Positions 33,225 to 41,375 of a stretch of 64,000 bases of DNA are shown one piece after another (the first letter of the stretch is position 1; each line of letters opens with the position of its first letter). The DNA comes from VRUE01 sp044867645. GTDB taxonomy: Bacteria > Actinomycetota > Thermoleophilia > Solirubrobacterales > 70-9. The DNA lies in contig JBIOVI010000037.1 in assembly GCA_044867645.1 (NCBI GenBank), positions 73,047-137,046 of the forward strand, in the 5' to 3' direction. The position numbers and the translations under genes are program-made. The notes under the pieces are model-generated. The model was not told where the DNA came from. It worked only from the letters and a program-made list of their open reading frames with translations, and ran no database searches.

Positions 33225-35115
33225 AGCTCTCGACCTCGCCCTCGGCCTCTTCCCACTGCTCGTACAGCTCCGCGACTGCCCGTTTGGCGGTGGCGTGCCG
33301 CTCTTCGGCCCGCTCGACCCGCCCCGGGCTCGACCAGGCATCGGGATCGGACAGCTCCTCCTCCACCAGCCGCAGCTCGGCCTCGGCCTCCTCGATCCGC
33401 TGGGCCAGGCGGCCCGCCTTCCGCGCTGCCTTCTTCGAGGCGCGGCCTGCGTTGCGCTTCGAGGTGCCGCGAGCCGGCTTGGCGGCCTGGGTCGCGGCAA
33501 CCGCAACAGCCTCCCTTTCGTCGCGCTCCCTCTGGTAGACGGCCCACCCCGTCGGGTGGCTGCGCAGCTCCCCGTCCTCGCAGACCAGCGTGCGGGTGCC
33601 GACGGCCTCCAGCAGAGCCCGGTCATGGGAGACGAGGATCACCGCCCCCTCGAAGGCCGAGAGCGCGTCCTCGAGCGCCTCGCGGCTCTCGATGTCGAGG
33701 TGGTTGGTCGGCTCGTCGAGGAGCAGGACGTTGGCCCCCGAGGCGACCAGGATCGCCAACGAGAGCCGCCGCTGCTCGCCGCCGGAGATATCGCTCAGCT
33801 GCTTCTCGGCGTCGGCACCAGAGAAGAGGAAGAGGCCGAGCAGGTCGCGCGCCTTCTGCCCGCTGAGGCCGGTCTCCCGCTGCGCCGCGTCGAGGACGGT
33901 TCCCTCCCCCGCCGCGGTGTCGGCGTGCTGGGAGAGGTAGCCAACTTTGACGTTGTGGCCGAGGCGGACGGAACCGGCCGCCGGCTCGCGCCGGCTCGCC
34001 AGGGTCTCGATCAATGTCGTCTTGCCGGCGCCGTTTGGCCCGACCAGGACGACGTGCTCGCCGCGCTCTACTTCGACCCTGGCGTCGGCGAGCAGGGTGC
34101 GGCCGGGCACCTCGATCCTCGCCCCGACCAGTTTGAGCACGACCCGCCCGGGCCGCTCCGGCTGCACGAAGGAGAAGCGCAGGTTGCGACGGTCGCGCTG
34201 CTCCGCCTCTACCCCGTCGCGCTTGATCCTGTCGATCTGCTTCAGCCGCGATTGCGCCTGGCGGGCCTTGGTCGCCTTGTAGCGGAAGCGCTCGACGAAG
34301 CGCTCCATCCGCTCGATCTCGGCTTGCTGGCGCTCGATCGCCTTGCCGCGGGCGATCTCGCGCGCCGCTTGCTCCTTTCGCCAAGCGTGCCACGGCCCGG
34401 CGAAGAAGCGCGCCCGCTTCGCCTCGAGCTCCAACACGGAGGTGCCGACCGCCTCCAGGAACCAGCGATCGTGGGCGACCAGGACGACCGCAGAATCGAG
34501 TTCCTGCAGGTACCCCTCCAACCACTCGAGCGAGGGGATGTCGAGGTGGTTGGTCGGCTCGTCGAGGAGCAGCAGGTCTGGCCGGGCCGCCAGCGCCCGG
34601 GCCAGCGAGGCCCGGGTCAGCTCGCCGCCGGAGAAGGTCGAGAGCGAGCGCTCGCTCTCCTCGCCGCCGAAGCCGAGGCCGCGCAGGACGGTGAGCACGC
34701 CGTCGCGCCAGCGATAACCGCCACCGTGCTCGAGCCGCTGCTGGGCGGCGGCGTAGGCAGCGAGGGTCTCCTCGCCGGTCTCCTCGCTCGACATCGCGGC
34801 CTCCAGCCGCTCCAGCTCGGCCTCCGTCTCCAGCATGTCGGCGCGGCCGGAGAAGACGTACTCGCCGAGGGAGACCTCGGCATTCCGCGGCGGTCGCTGG
34901 TCGTGCAGTGCGACGCGCGCGCCCTTTTGCAGGACGAGGCTGCCCGAGTCGGGCGTCAGCTCGCCGGCCAGCATCCGCAACAGGGTCGACTTGCCGGCGC
35001 CGTTGCGGCCGGAGAGCGTCATCCTCTCCCCCAGCTCGAGCTTGAAGGAGACGTCGGCGAACAGCAGCTGGCCGCCCATATGGACGTCGAGGGTGGTTGC
35101 GGTCGCGATTGCCAT
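33199..35115 (-). CDS. ABC-F family ATPase
   Basis: A 638-residue protein with two ATP-binding cassettes and no membrane domain, as in the ABC-F translation factors. First cassette: Walker A GRNGAGKSTLL, signature FSGGELTRASLA, LLLLDEPTNHLDI. The arm/linker is rich in Lys/Arg/Glu (about residues 235-300). Second: GPNGAGKTTLIE, SGGEQRRLSLAI, LLLDEPTNHLDI. The C-terminal about 90 residues form a basic then acidic coiled coil. Members act on the ribosome, some giving antibiotic protection; which type this is cannot be told. Confidence 0.93.
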   Translation of the reverse strand: MAIATATTLDVHMGGQLLFADVSFKLELGERMTLSGRNGAGKSTLLRMLAGELTPDSGSLVLQKGARVALHDQRPPRNAEVSLGEYVFSGRADMLETEAELERLEAAMSSEETGEETLAAYAAAQQRLEHGGGYRWRDGVLTVLRGLGFGGEESERSLSTFSGGELTRASLARALAARPDLLLLDEPTNHLDIPSLEWLEGYLQELDSAVVLVAHDRWFLEAVGTSVLELEAKRARFFAGPWHAWRKEQAAREIARGKAIERQQAEIERMERFVERFRYKATKARQAQSRLKQIDRIKRDGVEAEQRDRRNLRFSFVQPERPGRVVLKLVGARIEVPGRTLLADARVEVERGEHVVLVGPNGAGKTTLIETLASRREPAAGSVRLGHNVKVGYLSQHADTAAGEGTVLDAAQRETGLSGQKARDLLGLFLFSGADAEKQLSDISGGEQRRLSLAILVASGANVLLLDEPTNHLDIESREALEDALSAFEGAVILVSHDRALLEAVGTRTLVCEDGELRSHPTGWAVYQRERDEREAVAVAATQAAKPARGTSKRNAGRASKKAARKAGRLAQRIEEAEAELRLVEEELSDPDAWSSPGRVERAEERHATAKRAVAELYEQWEEAEGEVESSSAAGDPG

Positions 35116-35166
35116 GGGATTCGGGGAGCGCCGGTACGGGACTCGCCGCTCGAGGGCGCTTCGCCG

Positions 35167-35850
35167 TTAGACGAGCAGCGTGATGATCCCGCGCGCAATC
35201 AACAGGATGCCGACGATCGTCGCTCCGCGCACCGCCCAGCCTCGGCCACGCTCGCGCAGCGCCCCCTTGAAACGCTCGACCGCCTTCGGCGTCCACTCCG
35301 GGGCGATCGTGTAGGCGAGCAGCGGAATCTCGAGCAGCATCAGCATGATCAGGTTGAAGGCGAGGATGACGGCGACGGTGACCGGGTCGGCAAGGTTCTC
35401 GTCGGCGATGCGGTACAGGGCGGTGATGTAGGTGGCGCCGGGGAGGGTGAGGAGCGCCCCGACGACGAAGGTGGTCCGCGCCGAGCCGCGGCCGAGCGCC
35501 TGCTGCCAGCGCGGCGGGTCCTGCGGGCCCTTCGCCGCCTTGCGCTCGCGTCGCCGCTCGACCAGCCGCTGGTCGCGCCCGGTGCCGAGCACGATCGCGA
35601 TCGCCAGCGCCAAGCAGCCCAGGACGATGTCGGCGCCCGGCCCGAGCGTCGTCTGCGTCGTGTGCGCCAGGCCCGAGTGGCGCAGCGTGAAGACGATCAC
35701 GAGGCCGAGCGTGATGCTGGTCATCGCCGCGCCGAGCAGGTAGCCGAGCAGCAACCGCTTCGGGTGCGGCAGCAGCAGCATCACGGTCGTCGCCGCCAGC
35801 AGGGTCGGGTAGAGCGCAGCGAGGAATGCGAGGAAGAAGACGTCGCCCAC
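35167..35850 (-). CDS. GAP family (Sap-like) membrane protein
   Basis: A 227-residue membrane protein with about six helices of the GAP/Sap family, related to LysE-type exporters and to mycobacterial glycolipid-addressing proteins. Landmarks: FLAFLAALYPTLLAATTVMLL, the loop HPKRLLLGYLLGA, and GALLTLPGATYITALYRI. The function is probably export of a small molecule or lipid. GTG start at 35850 with -10-like TAGGGT (35857-35862) 6 bases upstream. It is divergent from the OsmC gene across a 19-bp inverted repeat. Confidence 0.82.
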   Translation of the reverse strand: MGDVFFLAFLAALYPTLLAATTVMLLLPHPKRLLLGYLLGAAMTSITLGLVIVFTLRHSGLAHTTQTTLGPGADIVLGCLALAIAIVLGTGRDQRLVERRRERKAAKGPQDPPRWQQALGRGSARTTFVVGALLTLPGATYITALYRIADENLADPVTVAVILAFNLIMLMLLEIPLLAYTIAPEWTPKAVERFKGALRERGRGWAVRGATIVGILLIARGIITLLV

Positions 35851-35877
35851 CGCCGGACCCTATAAGGACGTGTCGGA

Positions 35878-35976
35878 GGGGAGTCGAGCGTCCCCCTCCT
35901 GAACCCGCGTCGAATCGCTCGCTAGGGCTCAAACCTCGCCGGCTCACAAGTTCCGGTGGGGGACGCTCGACTCCCC
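35878..35976. repeat. Perfect 19-bp inverted repeat between divergent promoters
   Basis: GGGGAGTCGAGCGTCCCCC at 35878-35896 and its exact complement at 35958-35976, separated by 61 bases. Each arm covers the expected -35 region of one of the divergent genes (GAP family, -10 at 35857-35862; OsmC, -10 at 35985-35990), and because the arms are inverted both promoters see the element in the same orientation. A duplicated operator or alternative promoter element fits. A small inverted-repeat element is less likely, as no target-site duplication is seen. Confidence 0.75.
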
Positions 35977-35999
35977 GCGGGGCATAGTCTGGGTCGACG

Positions 36000-36506
36000 A
36001 TGGACCGAGACGAGCTTCGAGAGGTGCAGGGGCCGCTGAAGGAGCGTTACGAGCGGGAACCGGACGCTGCTTCGATCACGCTTTCCACGACGGGCAGTCT
36101 CGGCGAGGGAATCTCCTGCTCGGTCGAGACGGGACGAGCCATTGCCGAGGCCGGCCTTCACCCGGCCTCCGGCGGTGACGGCTCCCTGCTCTGCTCGGGC
36201 GACATGCTGCTCGAGGCCCTGGTCGCCTGCGCGGGCGTGACGCTGCGGGCCGTTGCCACGTCGCTGGGAATCGCGGTCGAGTCGGGCGCGGTGCGCGCCG
36301 AGGGAGACCTGGACTTCCGCGGCACGCTGGCAGTCGACCGCGACGCTCCCGTCGGCTTCCGCGCGATCCGCCTCGCCTTCGAGCTCGACACCGAGGCAAG
36401 CGCGGCAGAGCTGGACACCCTGCTGAAGCTCACCGAGCGCTACTGCGTCGTCTTCCAGTCGCTCGCCACCCCGCCCCAGCTCTCGGTTGCGGTCGAGGCC
36501 GCGTAG
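36000..36506 (+). CDS. OsmC family protein
   Basis: A 168-residue protein of the OsmC/Ohr superfamily, whose members reduce organic hydroperoxides or are of unknown role. Visible are GDGSLLCSGDMLLEALVACAGVTLRAVA, a central helix with Cys as in the catalytic helix of OsmC, strands GDLDFRGTLAVDRDAPVGF and the C-terminal TERYCVVFQSLATPP with the second Cys (pieces quoted from two regions). The -10-like TAGTCT (35985-35990) ends 9 bases before the ATG. It is followed after 8 bases by the MBL-fold gene. Confidence 0.85.
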   Translation: MDRDELREVQGPLKERYEREPDAASITLSTTGSLGEGISCSVETGRAIAEAGLHPASGGDGSLLCSGDMLLEALVACAGVTLRAVATSLGIAVESGAVRAEGDLDFRGTLAVDRDAPVGFRAIRLAFELDTEASAAELDTLLKLTERYCVVFQSLATPPQLSVAVEAA

Positions 36507-36514
36507 GCGGCACC

Positions 36515-37441
36515 GTGTTGCAACCGCTGCGGCACGTCGGCGAGCTTGCCAAGGCGCGGGCGAGGAGGCGCTCGTCCGAACGCGACGACAACCAGGCGCT
36601 GGCGGAGCTCGAGCGCAAGCCGCTGGAGCTGCCGGAGGGCCTGGAAGTCGAGTGGCTGGGAGTCTCCGGCTACAGGCTGACCCACGAAGGCCACACGCTC
36701 TTCGTCGACCCCTACCTCTCGCGAGTCCCGTTTCGCGATCTTGTCCTTCGCCGGCCGACCCTGCCCGACCCGGCGATGCTCGACCGCTTCGCCGGCGCAC
36801 CGGGCGAGGTCGTCGGCGTGCTGGTCGGCCACACCCACTTCGACCATGCGGTCGACGCGCCGGCGATAGCCGGTCGCTTCGGCTGCAGCGCGTACGGGTC
36901 GAGCTCGCTGGTCCACCTGATGGCCCTCCACGGCCTGGCCGAGCGGGCGGTCGAGGTCGAGCCCTATCGCGCCTACGAGCTGGGCCCGTTCGCGGTCCGC
37001 TTCACGCCCAGCGTTCACTCCAAGCTGCTGCTCGGCCTCGCGGTCCCCTACGACGGCGAACTCACCTGCGAGCACCTCGACGGCCTCTCGCCCGGCGCTT
37101 ACCGCTGCGGTCAGGTTTGGGGCATCTCAATCGAGGTCGCGGGAGTGCGCTTCTATCACCAAGGAAGTGCCAACCTGATCGACGAGGCAGTCCGCGAGCG
37201 CGGCGTCGACGTCTTCCTGGCCGGAATCGCCGGTCGCAGCTTCACCCGCGAGTACTGGCGGCGGATCCTCCCCCGCCTCGAACCCCGCGTCGTCGTGCCG
37301 ACCCACTACGACAACTTCTTCCGCCCGCTTGGCCGGCCGCTGGAGTTCGTCTCCAACGTCCAGCTCTCCGAGCTGCCGGATGAGATCGGCTCGGTCAGCC
37401 GGGACATCGAGTTGGCCGCCCTGCCCCGTACCGACGTCTAG
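36515..37441 (+). CDS. MBL-fold metallo-hydrolase
   Basis: A 308-residue metallo-beta-lactamase-fold protein. VEWLGVSGYRLTHEGHTLFVDP is the start of the fold, GVLVGHTHFDHAVDAP the HxHxDH metal motif, SVHSKLL and VVPTHYDNFFRP further ligand positions. It belongs to the UlaG-like branch with unknown substrate. It starts with GTG at 36515 (TTG at 36518 equally possible), just after the OsmC gene. It is convergent with DUF1697, sharing 4 bases. Confidence 0.85.
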   Translation: MLQPLRHVGELAKARARRRSSERDDNQALAELERKPLELPEGLEVEWLGVSGYRLTHEGHTLFVDPYLSRVPFRDLVLRRPTLPDPAMLDRFAGAPGEVVGVLVGHTHFDHAVDAPAIAGRFGCSAYGSSSLVHLMALHGLAERAVEVEPYRAYELGPFAVRFTPSVHSKLLLGLAVPYDGELTCEHLDGLSPGAYRCGQVWGISIEVAGVRFYHQGSANLIDEAVRERGVDVFLAGIAGRSFTREYWRRILPRLEPRVVVPTHYDNFFRPLGRPLEFVSNVQLSELPDEIGSVSRDIELAALPRTDV

Positions 37442-37980
37442 TCGGCGCAATGCTTGGTGGCGATCTGGTCGATCGTGCCCTTGGTTCGCATCGTCCACGG
37501 GCCGATGGCGGACTCGGCCAGCTTCAGGTCCAGCTCGGATTCGGAGATGCCACCGCTCGGCAGCCAGTAGAGCTCGCGGCCGTCGAGCGCGAGGCGGTCC
37601 TCCTCCGTCGCGAGCGCCAGAGCTTCCTTTTCCACCGTTGCGGATGGTTTATCCGGAAGCAGGGCGACCTGGAGCTTGCCCTTCGATGCGGTGACGATCT
37701 TCGCGTCAAAAGGGGTGTGCGCAGCGATCGCCTTCACCTCCTTGGCGGATCGCATGAAGATGGAGACTTCGTAGCCGAGCAGCTCGGCAAGGCCGGCTTC
37801 GAGGCGGGAGGTCAGGTCCGCCGTTGACTCGTCCGCCCTCGCGAAGACGACGTTGCCGCTGGCGCGAAAGGTGGCGACGTCCTCGCACTCGAGCGTCTCG
37901 AAGTGGGTGCGAAGCTCGTTGTTCTTGATCCGTCGGTTGCCGAGGTTCATCCCCCTCAGGAAGGCGACGTAGCGATCCAT
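37438..37980 (-). CDS. DUF1697 family protein
   Basis: A 180-residue DUF1697 protein: MDRYVAFLRGMNLGNRRIKN is the family start, then LRTHFETLECEDVATFRASGNVVF, GYEVSIFMRS, and DRLALDGRELYWLPSGGISES. The molecular function is unknown. The ATG lies only 6 bases downstream of the tmRNA 3' end on the same strand and has no Shine-Dalgarno, so maturation of tmRNA would leave an mRNA with a 6-nt leader. Confidence 0.88.
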   Translation of the reverse strand: MDRYVAFLRGMNLGNRRIKNNELRTHFETLECEDVATFRASGNVVFARADESTADLTSRLEAGLAELLGYEVSIFMRSAKEVKAIAAHTPFDAKIVTASKGKLQVALLPDKPSATVEKEALALATEEDRLALDGRELYWLPSGGISESELDLKLAESAIGPWTMRTKGTIDQIATKHCAD

Positions 37981-37986
37981 GTTCAA

Positions 37987-38345
37987 TGGAGGCGGCCGGA
38001 ATCGAACCGGCGTCCGTGGCCGTAGCGCGAAGGCATCTACAGGTATAGCCGGCGCTTGAATCTCGTCTCCCGGGGTCCGCGCCGGCGGGCACTGCGAGAG
38101 ACAAAGCCCTCTGAAATGTCCCCTGGCGGACGGGGCGATCCGCCCGGGTAAGCCCGCAATTTGAAGCCGGTGCCCCCCTCCGCGGGCGGGAGAGGGCCGA
38201 CTCTCACTCACTTAGATCTAACTAAGCAGCGAGGGCGAACTCATGGTCCGCACGTATTGGTTGGTGCCGGTGTTTAACGAGGCCTCCGGCCACCTCGACC
38301 TGCAACCTTTCGCACGGATCGACCACGTCGAAGCCTGTCGCCCCC
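37987..38345 (-). ncRNA. ssrA: Transfer-messenger RNA (tmRNA)
   Basis: About 359 nt. The 5' end GGGGGCGACAGGCTTCGACG and 3' end (T-arm GGTTCGATTCC, then GCCGCCTCCA) pair over 7 bp as the acceptor stem with an encoded CCA. The tag frame resumes at GCG (38249-38251) after a conserved UA-x-x-x context, and codes for ADHEFALAA followed by TAG (38222-38224). With the alanine carried by the tmRNA, the tag is A-ADHEFALAA. Trans-translation partner SmpB lies at 41376-41861. A -10-like TACAAT (38361-38366, minus strand) is about 15 bases upstream. Confidence 0.96.
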
Positions 38346-38378
38346 GTGCTATGTGCTCCCGATTGTACGGTGTGCACG

Positions 38379-39755
38379 ATGCCTGAGCGAGAATTCGACG
38401 CGATCGTGATCGGCGCCGGCGCTCCGGGCGAGGTCTGCGCGGGACGGATGGCGGATGGCGGGCTCGAGGTCGCGATCGTCGAGCAGCATCTGGTCGGTGG
38501 CGAATGCTCTTATTACGCCTGCATGCCGTCGAAGGCGCTGCTGCGCCCCGGCGAGCTGCTGGCGGAGGCGCGACGGGTCCCCGGAGTCGCCACGGCGGTC
38601 ACGGGCGAGCTCGACCCCAAGTCGGTCCTCGACCGTCGCGATGAGGTAATCCACCACCTCGACGATTCCAGCCAGCTCCCCTGGCTGGGAGACCGCGGTA
38701 TCGAGCTGTTTCGCGGCGAGGGCAGGCTGGATGGCGAGCGCAGGGTCACGGTTGGCGAAGAGACGTTGACCGCCCGTCGAGCGGTCGTGGTCGCGACTGG
38801 CAGCAGCGCCGCGATGCCGCCGATCGACGGGCTCGATTCGGTGCGAGCCTGGAACAACCGCGACGCGACGACCTCGAAGCAAGTACCGCCGAGCATGGTC
38901 GTCCTCGGCGGCGGCCCGGTCGGCTCCGAGCTGGCTCAGGCATGGTCCACGCTAGGGGCGCAGGTAATCCTGATCGAGGGAGAGGAGCGACTGCTACCGC
39001 GAGAGGAGCCCTTCGCCGGCGAACAGGTCGAGGCTTCGCTGCGCGATGCCTATGGAATCGACGTCCGCACCGGTGTCCTCGCCGAGCGGGTCTCCCCTGG
39101 TGGAGCGGGCGTCGTCGTCGAGCTGAACGACGGCGACCGGGTCGACGCGGCGGAGATCCTCGTCGCGATCGGTCGCGTGCCTCGGACCGAGGGAATCGGG
39201 CTGGAGTCGGCGGGGGTCGGCCCAGGCGAGCACGGCTTCCTCGAAACCGACGAGACGCTGAAGGTCGGTGGTCGCGACTGGCTCTACGCCGTCGGCGACG
39301 TCAACGGGCGAGCTCTGTTCACCCACATGGGCAAGTACCAGGCCTGGGTCGCAGCGGAGAACGTGCTGGGGCGAGAGGTCGAGGCGCTAGCCGAAGACAT
39401 CGGCACGCCGCGTGTCACCTTCACCGATCCTCAGGTCGCCGCCGTGGGCAAGACCCTGGCCCAGGCAGAGGAGGCAGGGATTGACGCCAGAGCAGTCGAC
39501 GTCCCCACCGACGGCACCGCGGGGGCGAGCTTTCAGGGCAAGGACACCGGTGGCACCTCCCGCTTAGTCGTCGACGAGCGCACCGAGACCATCGTCGGCG
39601 CGACCTTCAGCGGCTTCGAGACGGCCGACTTCCTCCATGCCGCCACGATCGCGATCGTCGGCGAGGTGCCCCTCCCCCGTCTCCGGCACGCTGTCGCGGC
39701 CTACCCGAGCCGCAGCGAGATCTGGCTGAAGCTACTCGAGGCCTACGGCCTCTAG
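38379..39755 (+). CDS. Dihydrolipoamide dehydrogenase-like flavin disulfide oxidoreductase
   Basis: A 458-residue FAD/NAD(P)-dependent oxidoreductase. FAD-binding DAIVIGAGAPGEVCAGR, redox pair in GGECSYYACMPSKALLRPG (C-x4-C), NAD-binding MVVLGGGPVGSELAQAW, LYAVGDVNGRALFTHMGKYQ and the dimerisation domain are present. The usual His-Glu of the C-terminus is replaced here by RHAVAAYPSRSE, so the substrate may be neither lipoamide nor glutathione. -10-like TACGGT (38366-38371) lies 7 bases before the ATG, in the narrow gap to tmRNA. Confidence 0.88.
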   Translation: MPEREFDAIVIGAGAPGEVCAGRMADGGLEVAIVEQHLVGGECSYYACMPSKALLRPGELLAEARRVPGVATAVTGELDPKSVLDRRDEVIHHLDDSSQLPWLGDRGIELFRGEGRLDGERRVTVGEETLTARRAVVVATGSSAAMPPIDGLDSVRAWNNRDATTSKQVPPSMVVLGGGPVGSELAQAWSTLGAQVILIEGEERLLPREEPFAGEQVEASLRDAYGIDVRTGVLAERVSPGGAGVVVELNDGDRVDAAEILVAIGRVPRTEGIGLESAGVGPGEHGFLETDETLKVGGRDWLYAVGDVNGRALFTHMGKYQAWVAAENVLGREVEALAEDIGTPRVTFTDPQVAAVGKTLAQAEEAGIDARAVDVPTDGTAGASFQGKDTGGTSRLVVDERTETIVGATFSGFETADFLHAATIAIVGEVPLPRLRHAVAAYPSRSEIWLKLLEAYGL

Positions 39756-39757
39756 CT

Positions 39758-41365
39758 TCAGACCCTGGAGCGGCGCTTCAGGTCTTCGGCGAACTCCCTG
39801 GGGAGACCCGGAATCTCGTCCAGTTCGTCGATCGACTGGAAGCGACCGACCCGCTCCCGGTGCGCGAGCAGGCGAGTCGCCTGGGTGACCGATAGGCCGT
39901 GACTCCGCAGCTGCTCGAAGCTGACGCTGTTGAGCTCGATCGTCTCACCGGGCTGCACGGGCGCCGGGGGCGCCGGCTCGGGCTGGGGCGGTGCCGGTTG
40001 AGGCGGTGCCGGCTGACCGGTTTGGAACTGTGACTGGATCGGCGGCGGAGCGGTCTGGGGCTCCGGCGCGGGTGGCGGAGGCTCTGGAGACGGCGACTGC
40101 GGTTGCTGCTCCCACGACGACGGAGGCAGGGGTTGTGGGTTCAGCGGGGCCTCGCCCTGGACTGAGCCGAGCACGGCTCGCTCGGCTTCGGCGGCGCGGC
40201 GCTCCGCATCGCGGGCGCGCTCCTCCGCCTGGGCGACGCTCTCCTCGATCTGGCGCAAACGCTGCTGCCGCTCGGCCTCCTCTGCTTTCAGCTTCGATAG
40301 GCGCTCCGCCTCGGCAGCTCGCCGTTCCGCGGCTTTCGTCCTCTCCTCGATCTGGCGCAACCGCTCCTGCGCTTCCGACAGGGACCGCTCCTGCGCTTCA
40401 CGCTCCAGCTGCAGCTGCTGTTCCGCCGTCTGCATGTCGGGTGCTGCCGCCGGAGCTGCCGCCTGGGGCGGTGGGACGGCAGCCATGCTCTGAGTGGTCT
40501 GCCCTGCCTCGCCCGGTCCGGCCTCGGCAAGCGCCCGCCGCTCCTCGGCTTCGCGCTGCAGGCGCTCTGCCTCTTCGATGCGGCGATCCGCCTCGGCTCT
40601 GATCCGCTCCTCCTCGCGCTGGATTTCCGCCACCTTGTCCTGGACGCGCTGTTCGGCGATCGCGGGGTCGTAACCGGCCGCCGAAGGCTGCACGGGCGGT
40701 TGTGGCGGCATCGCCGCCGCGGGCGGCGGGGCCGGAACCGGCGGCATCGGCATGCTCGGCGGAGGCGGGGTCGCCGGCGGCGGCGGGGTTGCGCCGGGCG
40801 GCGGCACGGGCGGCGGGGTCTGGGCCGATGGGTATGGCTGTGCCGGCGGTGGGGCCTGCGGTGGCGCCGCGGTCGCCCCGGCGGCACCTTGCTCGAGCAG
40901 GGCTCGCTCCTGCGCCGCGCGGGCGGCGATCAGCTCGCGCTCGGCCTTGGCTGCCTCCTTCTTCGCACGCCGGCCGGAGCCGCGGCTGCCCGGCTTGTGA
41001 CGCCGTTCGGCCCGTTTCCCTGCCTTCTCTTCGCGGCGCCGCTTTGCCTCTTCCTGGCGACGTTTGCGATGTTCGGCACGGGCGGCGCGCTGCTGTTCGC
41101 GAGCCTGTTTGCGCTTCTCCTTGGCGTTCAGCGGCCGCCCGGAGGGCGGTGGCGGAACGGCGGCCGCGCCGCTTTTCTGCGCCTGCGGCTGTTGTGCTGA
41201 CGATGGCGGGGGTGGAGGCGGAGGAGGCGATGCGACGCCCGCCTGCTTCCTGCCCTTGTCCTTGCTGCGGCGCTGAGTGATGCTGATCACCAGCAGGAGC
41301 AGCAGGATCGCGACGACGAGGCCGGCGACGAAGTACTCGATGTGGTCGCTGACGAAGTCAGCCAT
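39758..41365 (-). CDS. Membrane-anchored, proline-rich coiled-coil protein with C-terminal helix-hairpin-helix
   Basis: A 535-residue modular protein not recognised as a known family. N-terminal membrane helix at about residues 12-30 (YFVAGLVVAILLLLLVISI); a proline-rich stretch; a basic region (KEKRKQAREQQRAARAEHRK); a long Pro/Ala linker; two Glu/Arg/Gln coiled coils (about 225-290 and 315-400); another Pro-rich linker; and at about 470-535 a ComEA-like helix-hairpin-helix module (VSFEQLRSHGLSVTQATRLLA, DELDEIPGLPREFAEDL). The ComEA-like end suggests DNA binding or protein interaction at the membrane. -10-like TAGCGT (41373-41378) overlaps the smpB stop. Confidence 0.8.
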   Translation of the reverse strand: MADFVSDHIEYFVAGLVVAILLLLLVISITQRRSKDKGRKQAGVASPPPPPPPPSSAQQPQAQKSGAAAVPPPPSGRPLNAKEKRKQAREQQRAARAEHRKRRQEEAKRRREEKAGKRAERRHKPGSRGSGRRAKKEAAKAERELIAARAAQERALLEQGAAGATAAPPQAPPPAQPYPSAQTPPPVPPPGATPPPPATPPPPSMPMPPVPAPPPAAAMPPQPPVQPSAAGYDPAIAEQRVQDKVAEIQREEERIRAEADRRIEEAERLQREAEERRALAEAGPGEAGQTTQSMAAVPPPQAAAPAAAPDMQTAEQQLQLEREAQERSLSEAQERLRQIEERTKAAERRAAEAERLSKLKAEEAERQQRLRQIEESVAQAEERARDAERRAAEAERAVLGSVQGEAPLNPQPLPPSSWEQQPQSPSPEPPPPAPEPQTAPPPIQSQFQTGQPAPPQPAPPQPEPAPPAPVQPGETIELNSVSFEQLRSHGLSVTQATRLLAHRERVGRFQSIDELDEIPGLPREFAEDLKRRSRV

Positions 41366-41375
41366 AGACGCGACG

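Noticed and set aside
33175..35865. Plus-strand open frame of about 900 codons opposite the ABC-F and GAP genes
   Set aside because: Antisense shadow of two well-supported genes; no motif and no plausible start.
35878..35976. Tiny mobile element (MITE) with 19-bp terminal inverted repeats
   Set aside because: No target-site duplication was seen, and the arms line up with both promoters, so an operator is favoured; not fully excluded.
38222..38255. Alternative tmRNA tag frame without an ALAA end (…MSSPSLLS)
   Set aside because: Only the other frame ends in ALAA and has the conserved resume context.
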